Of a stretch of 64,000 bases of DNA, positions 1 to 8,208 are shown piece by piece. Source of the stretch: Psychrobacter sp. P11G3 (GTDB lineage Bacteria > Pseudomonadota > Gammaproteobacteria > Pseudomonadales > Moraxellaceae); contig NZ_CM003596.1 of the NCBI RefSeq assembly GCF_001435845.1, positions 1,364,001 to 1,428,000 on the forward strand, written 5' to 3'. Both the position numbers and the translations under genes were made by a program. The notes below the pieces were generated by a model. That model was not told where the DNA came from and made no database searches. It was given only the letters and a program-made list of their open reading frames with translations. The stretch's first letter is position 1. Each line of letters starts with the position of its first letter.

Positions 1-895
1 CAATATCCTGCGGAAATTGATGCTCAAGATGCTGCCAACCAAATGGCGCATAGCCAAGACCAAAGGTCTCAAAGGTGTCTTCGGTGATACCGCGTGATAA
101 AAAGTAGTGTTTGGCATGGGGATGCGTGGTCAAATTGTGCTGATAAAACTGTTGGATCTGCTCTAGCAGCTCATATAGATTGCCATCTTTATCATCGCTT
201 TGCTCAATACCATGAGCGTCCTGCATACCAGCGCTAGTATCGGTATCTGTCAGCCATGCTGGCGGATAGCCACTGTCATCTGAATGGTTTGGTGAATAAG
301 GCTCTGAGGAATACGAGTCCATCGAATAGGACACTGAATCATACGCCTCTAATGGTGGAAAGTTCTCGTAGCCCTGATTGTCATTATAAATGGGCTGGTC
401 GATGTAGTTTTGGTCACTTTGGGCAACATTATTTTGATGATTGTCTTGATAAATGTCTTGACGATTATTTTGATGGTTGTCTTGATTTGTACCGTCTTGA
501 CCTACTTTGCTATGTTCTACAGTTGGGCTAGGCACATTGTACACAGGTGGCGGTGCAATGGGTTTGGGTGCGCGACGTTGATAACTAACGTTTTGCTGTT
601 CTTCTTTCGGTACTTCAATGCCTGTTTGTTTTGATAGTTCATTGACCGCTTCAATAAATGTCAAATTTTCATAATCACGCAAAAAACTGATGGCATTGCC
701 ACCGACGCTACAGCCAAAGCAGTGATAGATGTTTTTTTGTGGATTGACATAAAAGGAAGGCGATTTTTCACCGTGAAAAGGGCAGCAGCCTTTATATTCA
801 CTACCAGCGCGTTTGAGCGTGGTGTGTTTGCCAATGATGCTGATCAGGTCAGCTTGGCTATTTAGTTGTTCAAGAATATGGTTAGGAATGCTCAT
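1..895 (-). CDS. dnaG: DNA primase DnaG, N-terminal part (gene runs off the left edge)
   Basis: DnaG makes the RNA primers for lagging-strand and origin synthesis. Reading leftward from ATG at 895, the protein opens like other primases and carries the zinc ribbon ligands C38, H41, C59 and C62 (CCPFHGEKSPSFY, then YHCFGC). The zinc domain ends near EVPKEEQ. The start of the RNA polymerase domain (NLYELLEQIQQFYQ, then KHYFLSRGI and FGLGYAPFGW) follows only after roughly 120-130 residues rich in Asn, Gln, Asp, Ser and Tyr, where E. coli DnaG has a short linker of about 15. The TOPRIM and helicase-binding parts lie outside the window. The start fits the family; the ribosome site before it is weak. 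Identification is secure; the long linker is the odd feature. Confidence 0.95.
   Translation of the reverse strand, partial: MSIPNHILEQLNSQADLISIIGKHTTLKRAGSEYKGCCPFHGEKSPSFYVNPQKNIYHCFGCSVGGNAISFLRDYENLTFIEAVNELSKQTGIEVPKEEQQNVSYQRRAPKPIAPPPVYNVPSPTVEHSKVGQDGTNQDNHQNNRQDIYQDNHQNNVAQSDQNYIDQPIYNDNQGYENFPPLEAYDSVSYSMDSYSSEPYSPNHSDDSGYPPAWLTDTDTSAGMQDAHGIEQSDDKDGNLYELLEQIQQFYQHNLTTHPHAKHYFLSRGITEDTFETFGLGYAPFGWQHLEHQFPQDI
428..486 (-). repeat. 36-bp-period internal repeat in the DnaG linker
   Basis: The 23-bp stretch at 428-450 recurs at 464-486 with one base changed. In the DnaG frame both copies encode QDNHQNN. It is a small internal duplication inside the low-complexity linker between the zinc and polymerase domains. 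Confidence 0.75.
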
Positions 896-955
896 ACAAA
901 AAACAGTTTACCATAGGTCGATTATGTTGGGGCAGAGGTAATAAGGTACTGCTAG

Positions 956-987
956 AAAAATAAGGCCAACATAATGTTGACCTTATT
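956..987 (-). terminator. intrinsic terminator of bamD
   Basis: On the minus strand AATAAGGTCAACAT and its near-complement ATGTTGGCCTTATT enclose a short loop and run into a T tract. It lies about 50 bp after the bamD stop codon and before the dnaG start. Confidence 0.75.
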
Positions 988-1034
988 ATCAATGAATACA
1001 GACTGTGTTAGCTAGGCTAAAAGACTTTACGTAA

Positions 1035-2216
1035 TCAATTATTATCCATATCGCTCACACTGTCGTCATTTAGCGTAGTGCGACGTGTTGGATTGGTATT
1101 TAGGGGATCGACGTTGGCTTCTCTTGCAGTTGAGCCAGTGCTTGATTGACTGGTCACGCGCTCAGCTGACGCTTCAGGCAGACCTAAGCCCACGCTAATA
1201 CCATTACGTGCGGCAGCATTATTGGCGACTGGAGTATTGGCAGGCGTCGTATTTGTCCCTGCTAGTCTCAACTGGGCTGCATTACGAATCATTTGTGTCT
1301 TAGTTGCGCCGTTATACTCGCCAGACGCGACTGATTTGTCAGTTGTGTTCGAACGACCAAGCTTGCCAAAGGTGATTTTATTGAGCCAAGTACGGTCACG
1401 TTTGGTGCTTAATTTCACACTACCATTGCTGGTTAGCATTTCTGGGTAGTTGATCTGCAACAGCGTTTTGTACTCATTGGCCAAATCGGTTAGACCAAGT
1501 TTTTCATGGCTATAGGCTAGTACCGCAAGAGCATCTGGCGTTGACTCACTCAGCGGGTAGTACTGGAATACCCATTTGGCACGGTTAACCGCTGCTACAT
1601 AAGCTTCACGCTCGATATACCAATTGGCTGCGCTCATTTCGCTCTCAGCAAACTGATTATAGATAAACGTCATACGCTGAGCGGCATCTGGTGCATATGG
1701 GCTGTTTGGATATTTATTAATAAGCTCTTGGAAGTTGGCAAAGGCAATACGCAAATACGCGGTATCACGCTCAGCTTGGTTCAGTTTAAATAGCTTTAGG
1801 CTCTCAGATGAACCTTCCATATTAGCTACACCGCGCACATAGTAGGCGTAGCTGACTTGTGGGTTAGACGGATACAGACGGATAAACTGCTCAGCACTTG
1901 CTGCCGCCATCTCATACTTATCGCCTTCGTATTGTGCATACATCATGTCAAGCAAGGCTTGTTCAGCGTACTGTCCGGTTGGGTAGAATGTGCGCAGATT
2001 GGTCAGCTCTTCGATACCTTGGATATAGTGACCTTTGTCAATCTGATTGACGGCCTCGTTATAATACCCTTGCTCTGATTTTTCAGCTGTTTCTACTGCT
2101 TCACCATCTTTGGCGCCAGTTAGATTTTTGAAAGTCTGGCAACCCACTAGATTGACGCTAAGCGCCAGTAGGGTTATTGAGGACAGTTTGATAAACGTAT
2201 TGCCAACAGCTTGCAT
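1035..2216 (-). CDS. bamD: outer membrane assembly lipoprotein BamD (ComL)
   Basis: BamD is the essential lipoprotein of the BAM complex that folds beta-barrels into the outer membrane. The chosen ATG at 2216 has GGAGAAG just upstream; an in-frame extension to 2261 has no such support. A short basic N-terminus and hydrophobic segment end in the lipobox LVGC. TPR-type repeats follow (YYNEAVNQIDKGHY, FRTFYPT-like turns, AFANFQELINKYPNSPY, AVNRAKWVFQYYP). The conserved part ends near residue 257, after LQINYPEML. The last roughly 135 residues are Ser/Thr/Asn-rich and have no equivalent in the 245-residue E. coli protein. Monocistronic, divergent from rluD, as is common for these two genes. Confidence 0.92.
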   Translation of the reverse strand: MQAVGNTFIKLSSITLLALSVNLVGCQTFKNLTGAKDGEAVETAEKSEQGYYNEAVNQIDKGHYIQGIEELTNLRTFYPTGQYAEQALLDMMYAQYEGDKYEMAAASAEQFIRLYPSNPQVSYAYYVRGVANMEGSSESLKLFKLNQAERDTAYLRIAFANFQELINKYPNSPYAPDAAQRMTFIYNQFAESEMSAANWYIEREAYVAAVNRAKWVFQYYPLSESTPDALAVLAYSHEKLGLTDLANEYKTLLQINYPEMLTSNGSVKLSTKRDRTWLNKITFGKLGRSNTTDKSVASGEYNGATKTQMIRNAAQLRLAGTNTTPANTPVANNAAARNGISVGLGLPEASAERVTSQSSTGSTAREANVDPLNTNPTRRTTLNDDSVSDMDNN

Positions 2217-2935
2217 ACTTCTTCTCCGACACAAGACGCATAATAGCAGCGGCGCTATCATGCTATATAAAAGGTTAGTGATAAAAAACGACGCTAAATA
2301 GCCAGCGATCCACCAGCAAAAATTTTTTATCGAATGCAGTTTTTGTTATGACGTATTGTACTGATAGATTGGGTTTGATACATAGCGCTTGCATAGTAAG
2401 CCAGTCATAGACCACATGCACTTAACCATAATTAAACGGCTTAAATGGCAAACACGGTCAACAAAACCCAATGCTATTTTTATACTGTATCTAAGTACGG
2501 CATTCGCATACAGTGCCATAGCATACAGCAAAACATGGCTATACTTTATAGAATAACATTTGCTACGTCTATTTTTTCGCCATCTATATTGTATAGGCAG
2601 TTTAACATGAGCGGCTGTCACGAGCGATATCGAATGTCGCTAGCATGAGTAAATATACAGTAAATTACAGCAATGTCATGTTCTAGAGAGTTAAGCGAGG
2701 CATCTTACAGCTCAAAAGCATGCTCAAAAATTATCAGATAGCATGCAGCTTCTATAGGGCTTATGCGTGCGACATGATACACTAGAGGGGTATTGTCTTC
2801 GCTTTTTTGTACCTTAAAGGTGGTTATCTGCCATTTATAGGCAAAGACTATAATAAAAAAACGACAATTTTTTATACTGATATTTATAATACTATCTTCG
2901 AAGTCACCTCACAAAACACTGTCAGGGACTTTGCC
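2217..2935. other. bamD-rluD divergent intergenic region
   Basis: AT-rich region of about 720 bp that must hold both promoters. I see no convincing gene. Short open frames here on both strands have atypical composition and no ribosome sites. A small inverted pair (AAGCATGCT at 2717 and AGCATGC about 17 bp later) and a possible -10 near 2776 (GATACACT) are the only visible signals. Confidence 0.4.
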
Positions 2936-4201
2936 ATGTATCAATCCGCTATGAATAATGATGCCATGACTACCAATTTATCACCGAATCAATCGCTAGA
3001 TACTGATTCATCAGCACAAGAGTCACCAATGCCAAATGATGTTTTGAACAATAATGAGCTACCTGATAATCAAGCAATGATGAGTGAGCAAGTGCATGAT
3101 GATGCGCTTGATAATGAAGAGTTGCTCATCGATGATGGTAATGATCTGAACGATAGCGACATTGATGATAATGATATTGATGACAGCGACATGGACGGCG
3201 ACGACGATGAAGCCCCAGTAGCGGGTCAAGCTGTACCAGTGATTGTAGATATGACGCATGTGGTCACAGAAGATCAAGCTGGTCTGCGTATTGATAAGGT
3301 CGCCTCACAAGCGTTTTCAGACTTTTCGCGGGTGCAACTCCAGAACTGGATTACTGATGGTAGTCTGCTCTATAACGGCAGTGTCCAAAAACCGAAAGTC
3401 CGGGTCAAAGCAGATGACGTATTGCATCTATCAACGACGTTACAGCAGCATGGCGAAGACCAGCCAGAAAACATAGATATCGATGTCGTCTATGAAGATG
3501 ATGACGTACTGGTAATCAATAAACCTGTCGGTATGGTGGTTCACCCAGGCGCGGGTAACCAAAACGGCACTTTGGTCAATGCATTGCTATATCACTATCC
3601 TCAGCAGCATCATTTACCGCGTGCAGGTCTGGTGCACCGTATTGATAAAGACACCTCCGGATTGCTATTGATTGGTAAAACCAAACCTGCTCAGATGGCA
3701 CTGATGGAACAACTAAAAGACAAGTCTGTTTATCGTCACTATAAGTGTGTGGTGGCAGGGGACCAAGCAAGTTTATCTCGTCATCGTCGTATCGATGCAC
3801 CGATTGGTCGACATCGTAATCAGCGTACTAAAATGACGGTGATGACCGCTGGTCGCGAAGCAGTAACACATCTGCTAAATGTCACGCCATTGAACGAAAA
3901 CTACTGTCTGCTAGATGTCGGGCTTGAGACTGGACGTACGCATCAAATTCGTGTGCATCTAAGTCACATTACTTATCCATTAGTCGGCGACCGTGTCTAT
4001 GGTGGCCGTCGTCAATTGCGTTCTGGATTGACAGAAGCTCAGCGTCAAGCTATTAATAATTTCCCGCGCCAAGCACTGCATGCCTATACGTTAGGATTCG
4101 TACATCCGACGACAGGTGAAGACATTGAAGTAACGACGCCACTACCTGAAGATATGCAAAAACTGATGGCAGTACTAAGCGACGGTTATTATGAAGAGTA
4201 A
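2936..4201 (+). CDS. rluD: 23S rRNA pseudouridine synthase RluD
   Basis: RluD converts U1911, U1915 and U1917 of helix 69 of 23S rRNA to pseudouridine. From ATG at 2936 (AGGGA about 8 bp upstream) the protein is 421 residues. Residues 1-100 are a low-complexity leader whose second half (about 52-92) is packed with Asp and Glu. The S4 RNA-binding domain follows at about 112-175 (GLRIDKVASQAF). The RluA-family catalytic domain has INKPVGMVVHPG and the active-site motif HRIDKDTSG with catalytic Asp237, plus GRTHQIRVH near the C-terminus. E. coli RluD is 326 residues, so the acidic leader accounts for the extra length. pgeF starts 40 bp downstream, the usual rluD-pgeF pair. Confidence 0.93.
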   Translation: MYQSAMNNDAMTTNLSPNQSLDTDSSAQESPMPNDVLNNNELPDNQAMMSEQVHDDALDNEELLIDDGNDLNDSDIDDNDIDDSDMDGDDDEAPVAGQAVPVIVDMTHVVTEDQAGLRIDKVASQAFSDFSRVQLQNWITDGSLLYNGSVQKPKVRVKADDVLHLSTTLQQHGEDQPENIDIDVVYEDDDVLVINKPVGMVVHPGAGNQNGTLVNALLYHYPQQHHLPRAGLVHRIDKDTSGLLLIGKTKPAQMALMEQLKDKSVYRHYKCVVAGDQASLSRHRRIDAPIGRHRNQRTKMTVMTAGREAVTHLLNVTPLNENYCLLDVGLETGRTHQIRVHLSHITYPLVGDRVYGGRRQLRSGLTEAQRQAINNFPRQALHAYTLGFVHPTTGEDIEVTTPLPEDMQKLMAVLSDGYYEE

Positions 4202-4241
4202 ACGCTAACGTTTACTAGATGAGAGGTGAGAGCGAGCAGCC

Positions 4242-5120
4242 ATGACGAACACGTTCCCGATGACAATGATTGCGCAAATTGATAATGTGGCTATTTTTCA
4301 GACGGCTGCTTTTTTGCATGATGATATTGATGACTCTGCTGCTAAAAACCAGCGTACAGGGTATGAGGGTCAGTCAAATTACGGTGAGCTGAATTTAGGC
4401 CTCCATGTCAATGATAATGCACTGCAAGTATTAAACAACCGCATGAATCTATTAGCTGCTATCAATGAGCAACTGACAGATAAGTCTGCACAGAACGAGC
4501 AGCATGCGGCCATTAATCGCTTACATTGGGTCAGTCAGGTTCATGGTAAACATATTCATGATGTCGATGCTACTACGCTGAATATGGCGCCAATGTCTGC
4601 TGATGCGATGGTTAGTCAACAATGTGGTCGCGGTCTGGCAATCATGACGGCGGACTGTGTACCGATTGTCTTATATCAGCCCACCAGTGGCAAAATCGCA
4701 GCGATTCATGCAGGCTGGCAAGGATTGGCCTGTGGTGTCATACAAGAAACTGTTAATCGATTTACTGATTCAGGCCCTATACAAGCTTGGATAGGTGTTT
4801 GTATCAGTCAGGAAAACTATGAAGTAAATACAGACGTTCGCGATAAGCTATTGGCTGGGTGTATAGCCAATCAGACGTTGCCAGAGACGCATATCGATGA
4901 CTTTGTGTCGCTATTTTCTATATCGTCTTATGATGATAAAATAAAGCTAGATTTGCCGAAGCTTGCCGCCATGCAGTTAGAAGCTGCTGGTGCTACGGTT
5001 GTGAATGATTTGCCTGTTGACTGTAGTTACGCAAATACTCACTATTACTCGTATCGCCGCCAGACTCATATGCAGCAGCCTGCCACGGGTCGGATGGCAC
5101 TGGTCATCGTCCGTCGCTAA
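4242..5120 (+). CDS. pgeF: PgeF/YfiH family multicopper polyphenol oxidoreductase (peptidoglycan editing factor)
   Basis: Family members (DUF152, laccase-like fold) act on purine nucleosides in vitro, and E. coli YfiH has been reported to clear mis-incorporated residues from peptidoglycan precursors. The 292-residue protein shows the conserved metal-site segments: HWVSQVHGKHI, MTADCVPIVLY, IHAGWQGLACGV and AWIGVCISQENYEV. The C-terminal YSYRRQTHMQQPATGRMA is also typical. GGTGAGAG sits upstream of ATG 4242. It lies 40 bp after rluD and is probably cotranscribed, ending at the terminator at 5270. The family is clear; the in vivo role is taken from E. coli. Confidence 0.88.
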   Translation: MTNTFPMTMIAQIDNVAIFQTAAFLHDDIDDSAAKNQRTGYEGQSNYGELNLGLHVNDNALQVLNNRMNLLAAINEQLTDKSAQNEQHAAINRLHWVSQVHGKHIHDVDATTLNMAPMSADAMVSQQCGRGLAIMTADCVPIVLYQPTSGKIAAIHAGWQGLACGVIQETVNRFTDSGPIQAWIGVCISQENYEVNTDVRDKLLAGCIANQTLPETHIDDFVSLFSISSYDDKIKLDLPKLAAMQLEAAGATVVNDLPVDCSYANTHYYSYRRQTHMQQPATGRMALVIVRR

Positions 5121-5269
5121 TAGTTTTATGGTCAGCGAACTACTAAACCGCTACGATGTTACTCTCCCTAGATGTACTATATGTACAATCTACGGTTGGC
5201 TGCCTTGTAGCTGTTTTAGATTTCTTTGACTATATAATAATGAGTAGTGGAAACGAAGTGATAAACAAT

Positions 5270-5302
5270 AAAAAAACAGCAGATTATTCTGCTGTTTTTT
5301 TT
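5270..5302. terminator. bidirectional terminator between pgeF and the YeeE transporter
   Basis: AACAGCAG-ATTATT-CTGCTGTT is flanked by an A tract on the left and a T tract on the right, so it can serve the converging genes on both sides. Confidence 0.85.
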
Positions 5303-5357
5303 ATTTAAGTGCTACATGTTCTATTAACATAAGGTCTGTATTAGTACACCATATGTA

Positions 5358-6611
5358 TTAGCAAACGGAGTCGCTAGATTTTGGAACTGACAAGCCAAAT
5401 AGAGGACGTAAATACAATGCCAAGAACGTACCTGCCATTGCCAGTATGCCCCAGATATAGCCATGTAAGCTAAAAGAAGCGATACCACCAAAGTAAGCAC
5501 CGATATTACAACCGAACGCGAGACGCGCACCATATCCCATCATCAATCCGCCGATGACTGACGCTGCAAAGTTACCAGCAGTAATCTTAGTAAACTTAAA
5601 CAAGCCACCCGCAGCAGAGGCGATAAACGCGCCAATGATAATGCCGATATTTAATACAGTGGTCGAATCTGCAAAGATAGAAGCTTCAAGAGCCGCTGCA
5701 TTAGCCCCTTGCCAATAGCCCCAACTAGCCACATCCATACCAAAACCGCTTGCAATTTTAGAGCCCCATAATGTGAATGCTGACGTAATGCCCCACGGTT
5801 GACCACGTGTAAGTAATGTCAGACCGTTAAGTAAAGCTAAGACGATTGCGGCAGCAAAAAGCGGCCAAGAACCACGAAAGATTCGTTTCCAGCCAGACTC
5901 AGAAGGCACGGGAGCCATCTTCGGTGCGTTTCTTTTTTTCTCAACGACTAACGTCACCCATGCGATAATGCCGAATATGGCTAGCGACACCAGCCATGCC
6001 CCTGTATAGCCAAGACCTGTAGAGGTTGCCAAAGAGAAAGGTGCATAAGCAGGCATCTCTTCTGTCCAGAATGGCAAGTGATAAGCCCCAATCGTGGCGC
6101 CCACTATGAAGAAAATAAAGGTGATAAACATAACAGAGCGTCCACCGCCTACTGCATAGAGCGTACCAGAGGCACAGCCGCCGCCCAGTTGCATGCCGAT
6201 ACCAAATACAAATGCGCCTACAACTAGACTGACCCCTAATGGCGCGACATAACCTGCGACAGGACCGCCAAACAGCGTCGTGCCATAAGCAAGGATTGGC
6301 GCAAATAGCGTAACAGCAACCGCCAACATCAGCATGTGTGAGCGCATCGCTTGACCGTTGCCCACTGCCATCATACGTCTAAAAGCAGAGGTAAAGCCAA
6401 AGCGGGCATGAAAAAGGGTATAGCCTAATAAAAGACCTATGCCAAGTAGCAATGATTGAGATATATGTTGAGTGGCTAATAGATACGCGAGCACTATCAG
6501 TCCTACGATGCCACCACCCATAATCAAGGATTTTTGCGGTGCATTTAAGGCTAGATCATCTCTGACGATAGGATCTTTTGTGTCGTTTACAGGTTGAACG
6601 AGAGTAGTCAA
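5358..6611 (-). CDS. YeeE/YedE family membrane transporter (sulfur compound uptake type)
   Basis: A 417-residue polytopic membrane protein of the YeeE/YedE (TsuA) family, whose characterised member takes up thiosulfate. Two family repeats are visible, each with its signature Cys: GMQLGGGCASGTLYAVGGGR (about 140-160) and YGARLAFGCNIGAYFGG (about 365-380). At least nine hydrophobic helices are apparent, with a basic cytoplasmic loop (VEKKRNAPK) mid-protein. The start is TTG at 6611 preceded by AAGGAAG at a spacing of 8; the next in-frame Met is about 30 residues in. There is no TusA-like partner nearby, and a terminator separates it from pgeF. The substrate is inferred from the family only. Confidence 0.8.
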   Translation of the reverse strand: MTTLVQPVNDTKDPIVRDDLALNAPQKSLIMGGGIVGLIVLAYLLATQHISQSLLLGIGLLLGYTLFHARFGFTSAFRRMMAVGNGQAMRSHMLMLAVAVTLFAPILAYGTTLFGGPVAGYVAPLGVSLVVGAFVFGIGMQLGGGCASGTLYAVGGGRSVMFITFIFFIVGATIGAYHLPFWTEEMPAYAPFSLATSTGLGYTGAWLVSLAIFGIIAWVTLVVEKKRNAPKMAPVPSESGWKRIFRGSWPLFAAAIVLALLNGLTLLTRGQPWGITSAFTLWGSKIASGFGMDVASWGYWQGANAAALEASIFADSTTVLNIGIIIGAFIASAAGGLFKFTKITAGNFAASVIGGLMMGYGARLAFGCNIGAYFGGIASFSLHGYIWGILAMAGTFLALYLRPLFGLSVPKSSDSVC

Positions 6612-6976
6612 GGTAATAGCTTCCTTATCCGATGATGTTATCAGATATTATTTTTATAAGAATTTATATGAGTATAGTTACGCAGGTTTGCAGAATTGGA
6701 AACTGTATTTCTGTTAATTCGATTGATTTGGTTAAGCAGTAAGAAGCGGTACATCATAATCCTATTGTCATTAATGTAAATACGGAGAGATTAGAAGAAA
6801 TAGAATTAGTATATGATGATATGGAATAAATAAACCGTTGTGTATATGAGCTGATATTAATAGTTGTCTATACTGCTGATAATTATAGGTTTATTAGGTA
6901 TCGGGAATTTGTTTGTGTCATATTATTAGTTAATGTGACTGACTTATTTATACAAAATATATTAAAAGTATATATG

Positions 6977-6992
6977 GTCTGATTAGTCAGAC
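6977..6992. promoter_or_regulatory. dyad GTCTGA-TTAG-TCAGAC, possible operator
   Basis: Perfect 6-bp arms around TTAG. It shares the ATTAGTCA half with the purine-island operators but not their other half, so it is probably a different or degenerate site. Confidence 0.25.
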
Positions 6993-7093
6993 TTTAATAA
7001 ATAACTTAAAAACAAAAATACGTCTGATACAATGGACTTGAATTCAATGAAGTTCATCGCATATATACTGGTATGTATACGCTGACGTATAGA

Positions 7094-7153
7094 GACTATG
7101 TAATTAAAGACTATGTAGTTATAAACAGTGCAATCAAGGACTATGCGATTGCT
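7094..7153 (+). repeat. four degenerate 15-bp tandem units
   Basis: GACTATGTAATT at 7094, GACTATGTAGTT at 7109 and GACTATGCGATT at 7139 are exactly in 15-bp register. A weaker unit at 7124 (AACAGTGCAATC) fills the gap. It lies about 200 bp upstream of the flavodoxin gene. Confidence 0.55.
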
Positions 7154-7240
7154 CCATCACCATTGATGTTTCTACCAGTTAAATTGATTAAAAGAAGCGT
7201 TGCTTGATTCTGTTGTATCGTTTGAAAGCTTAAGAGCCTG

Positions 7241-7288
7241 AGCTATCGATAAGTACTTATCAGTGAAAGTGAAGTCACTAGCTATCGA
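7241..7288. promoter_or_regulatory. palindrome and direct-repeat cluster upstream of the flavodoxin gene
   Basis: GATAAGTACTTATC at 7248-7261 is a perfect palindrome. AGCTATCGA occurs at 7241-7249 and again at 7280-7288, bracketing it and a second dyad (AGTGA/TCACT). The arrangement, 65-115 bp before the ATG, looks like a regulator-binding region, but no regulator is identified. Confidence 0.35.
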
Positions 7289-7354
7289 CTGTGGCTAAGT
7301 ATCCAATATTTTATAAGTTTTATATTCAACCAATTATTTATTATTAGAGTACGT

Positions 7355-7972
7355 ATGAATACACCTGCTAAATCGTCTGAAACCTCTACACCTACTGATA
7401 ACACGCCTAATGTCTCAATCGCTGTTATCTTCCATAGTAATTATGGTCATACTAAGCGTGTCGCTGAGGCGATAGTACAAGGTGCGCATCAGCAATTGCC
7501 AGCCGCGCAAGCCAAGGCTGTCGATGTTTATGATGTTGATTGGGACTACTTAGATCAGGCAGATTTGCTGGTTTTCGGCAGCGCAGTGTATATGGGTAGC
7601 GTGACGGCTGAGTTTAAGACCTTTATGGATGAGACTTCTAAGCGTTGGTATCATCGTAAATGGGAGGGTAAATGGGCAGCAGCGTTTGCCAATTCGGGCG
7701 GCCTGAGCGGTGATAAACTTGCTGTATTGCAGCAGATTTCTCTATATGCGATGCAACATGGTATGAATTGGATTGGTCTGCCATTGATGCCGACAGGTCA
7801 TGAGAGTCATGATTTGAACCGTCTGTCTAGCTTTTTGGGATTAATGACTCAGTCGCTTGATGGGCCACCTGAAGAGACACCAGGTTCAGGAGATATTAAT
7901 ACTGCTATTTGGTTTGGTGATCATCTAGCCAAAACGATTATTAAGCATCAACCAGCTGACACTAAACCTTAA
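7355..7972 (+). CDS. flavodoxin-like NAD(P)H:quinone oxidoreductase / FMN reductase family protein
   Basis: A 205-residue protein with a flavodoxin-like fold. The FMN phosphate-binding loop is FHSNYGHTKRVAEAI, a variant of the WrbA-type T/S-x-x-G-x-T loop. LLVFGSAVYMGSVTAEFKTFMD and AAAFANSGGLSGDK are the later isoalloxazine-contacting segments. The first about 20 residues are a Ser/Thr/Pro-rich leader. WrbA relatives reduce quinones by two electrons. ATG 7355 is preceded only by a weak GAG. Monocistronic, with a strong terminator after it. The exact enzyme is unknown; it could be WrbA-like or a generic flavodoxin-family reductase. Confidence 0.75.
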   Translation: MNTPAKSSETSTPTDNTPNVSIAVIFHSNYGHTKRVAEAIVQGAHQQLPAAQAKAVDVYDVDWDYLDQADLLVFGSAVYMGSVTAEFKTFMDETSKRWYHRKWEGKWAAAFANSGGLSGDKLAVLQQISLYAMQHGMNWIGLPLMPTGHESHDLNRLSSFLGLMTQSLDGPPEETPGSGDINTAIWFGDHLAKTIIKHQPADTKP

Positions 7973-8002
7973 AAACAGCTAGAACCGACAGAGCAATCAA
8001 AT

Positions 8003-8037
8003 AAAAAAGCAGACATTATCGATGTCTGCTTTTTTTT
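8003..8037. terminator. bidirectional terminator after the flavodoxin gene
   Basis: AGCAGACAT-TATCG-ATGTCTGCT with A and T tracts on either side, between the flavodoxin gene and the oppositely oriented small lipoprotein gene. Confidence 0.9.
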
Positions 8038-8082
8038 GTGCCAGTTTTTATTGAACGATAAGTGCTATTAAGCGCTAGGCTT

Positions 8083-8208
8083 TTATTGAGCAACAAGCTT
8101 AGTAGGGGCAGGCTTCACGGGGATAGGACTGTCAACGAATTGAAATGATTGACAACCTCCTAACAGCATCGTTGCTATTAGCAAATAGGTAAAGGCAAAT
8201 GACTTCAT
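8083..8208 (-). CDS. small lipoprotein, 41 residues, function unknown
   Basis: Reading leftward from ATG 8208, the product starts MKSFAFTYLLIATMLLGGC. This is a basic residue, a hydrophobic core and the lipobox LGGC, a complete type II signal. The mature part is only about 23 residues (CQSFQFVDSPIPVKPAPTK and a short end) and Pro-rich. GAGAT lies about 7 bp upstream of the ATG, a weak ribosome site. It shares the terminator at 8003-8037 with the flavodoxin gene. The architecture resembles entericidin-like or other minimal lipoproteins, but I recognise no family. Confidence 0.6.
   Translation of the reverse strand: MKSFAFTYLLIATMLLGGCQSFQFVDSPIPVKPAPTKLVAQ

Larger units (their letters stand above)
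6612..7354. other. AT-rich intergenic region with repeats and dyads
   Basis: 743 bp without a credible gene between divergent genes. It holds a 6-bp-arm dyad GTCTGA-TTAG-TCAGAC at 6977-6992, four degenerate 15-bp units at 7094-7153, and a perfect 14-bp palindrome at 7248-7261, all described separately. Promoters for both flanking genes should lie here. Confidence 0.5.

Noticed and set aside
256..634. Two rightward open frames of 74-91 codons
   Set aside because: They lie antisense to the dnaG linker repeat, and their composition mirrors the repeat; dnaG itself explains this DNA.
2346..2648. Overlapping open frames on both strands in the bamD-rluD gap
   Set aside because: No ribosome sites, odd composition, no recognisable motif; likely chance frames in AT-rich DNA.
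6977..6992. Counting GTCTGATTAGTCAGAC as a fourth RutR-like site
   Set aside because: Only one half matches the TGACCA/TGGTCA pattern; listed as a separate dyad.
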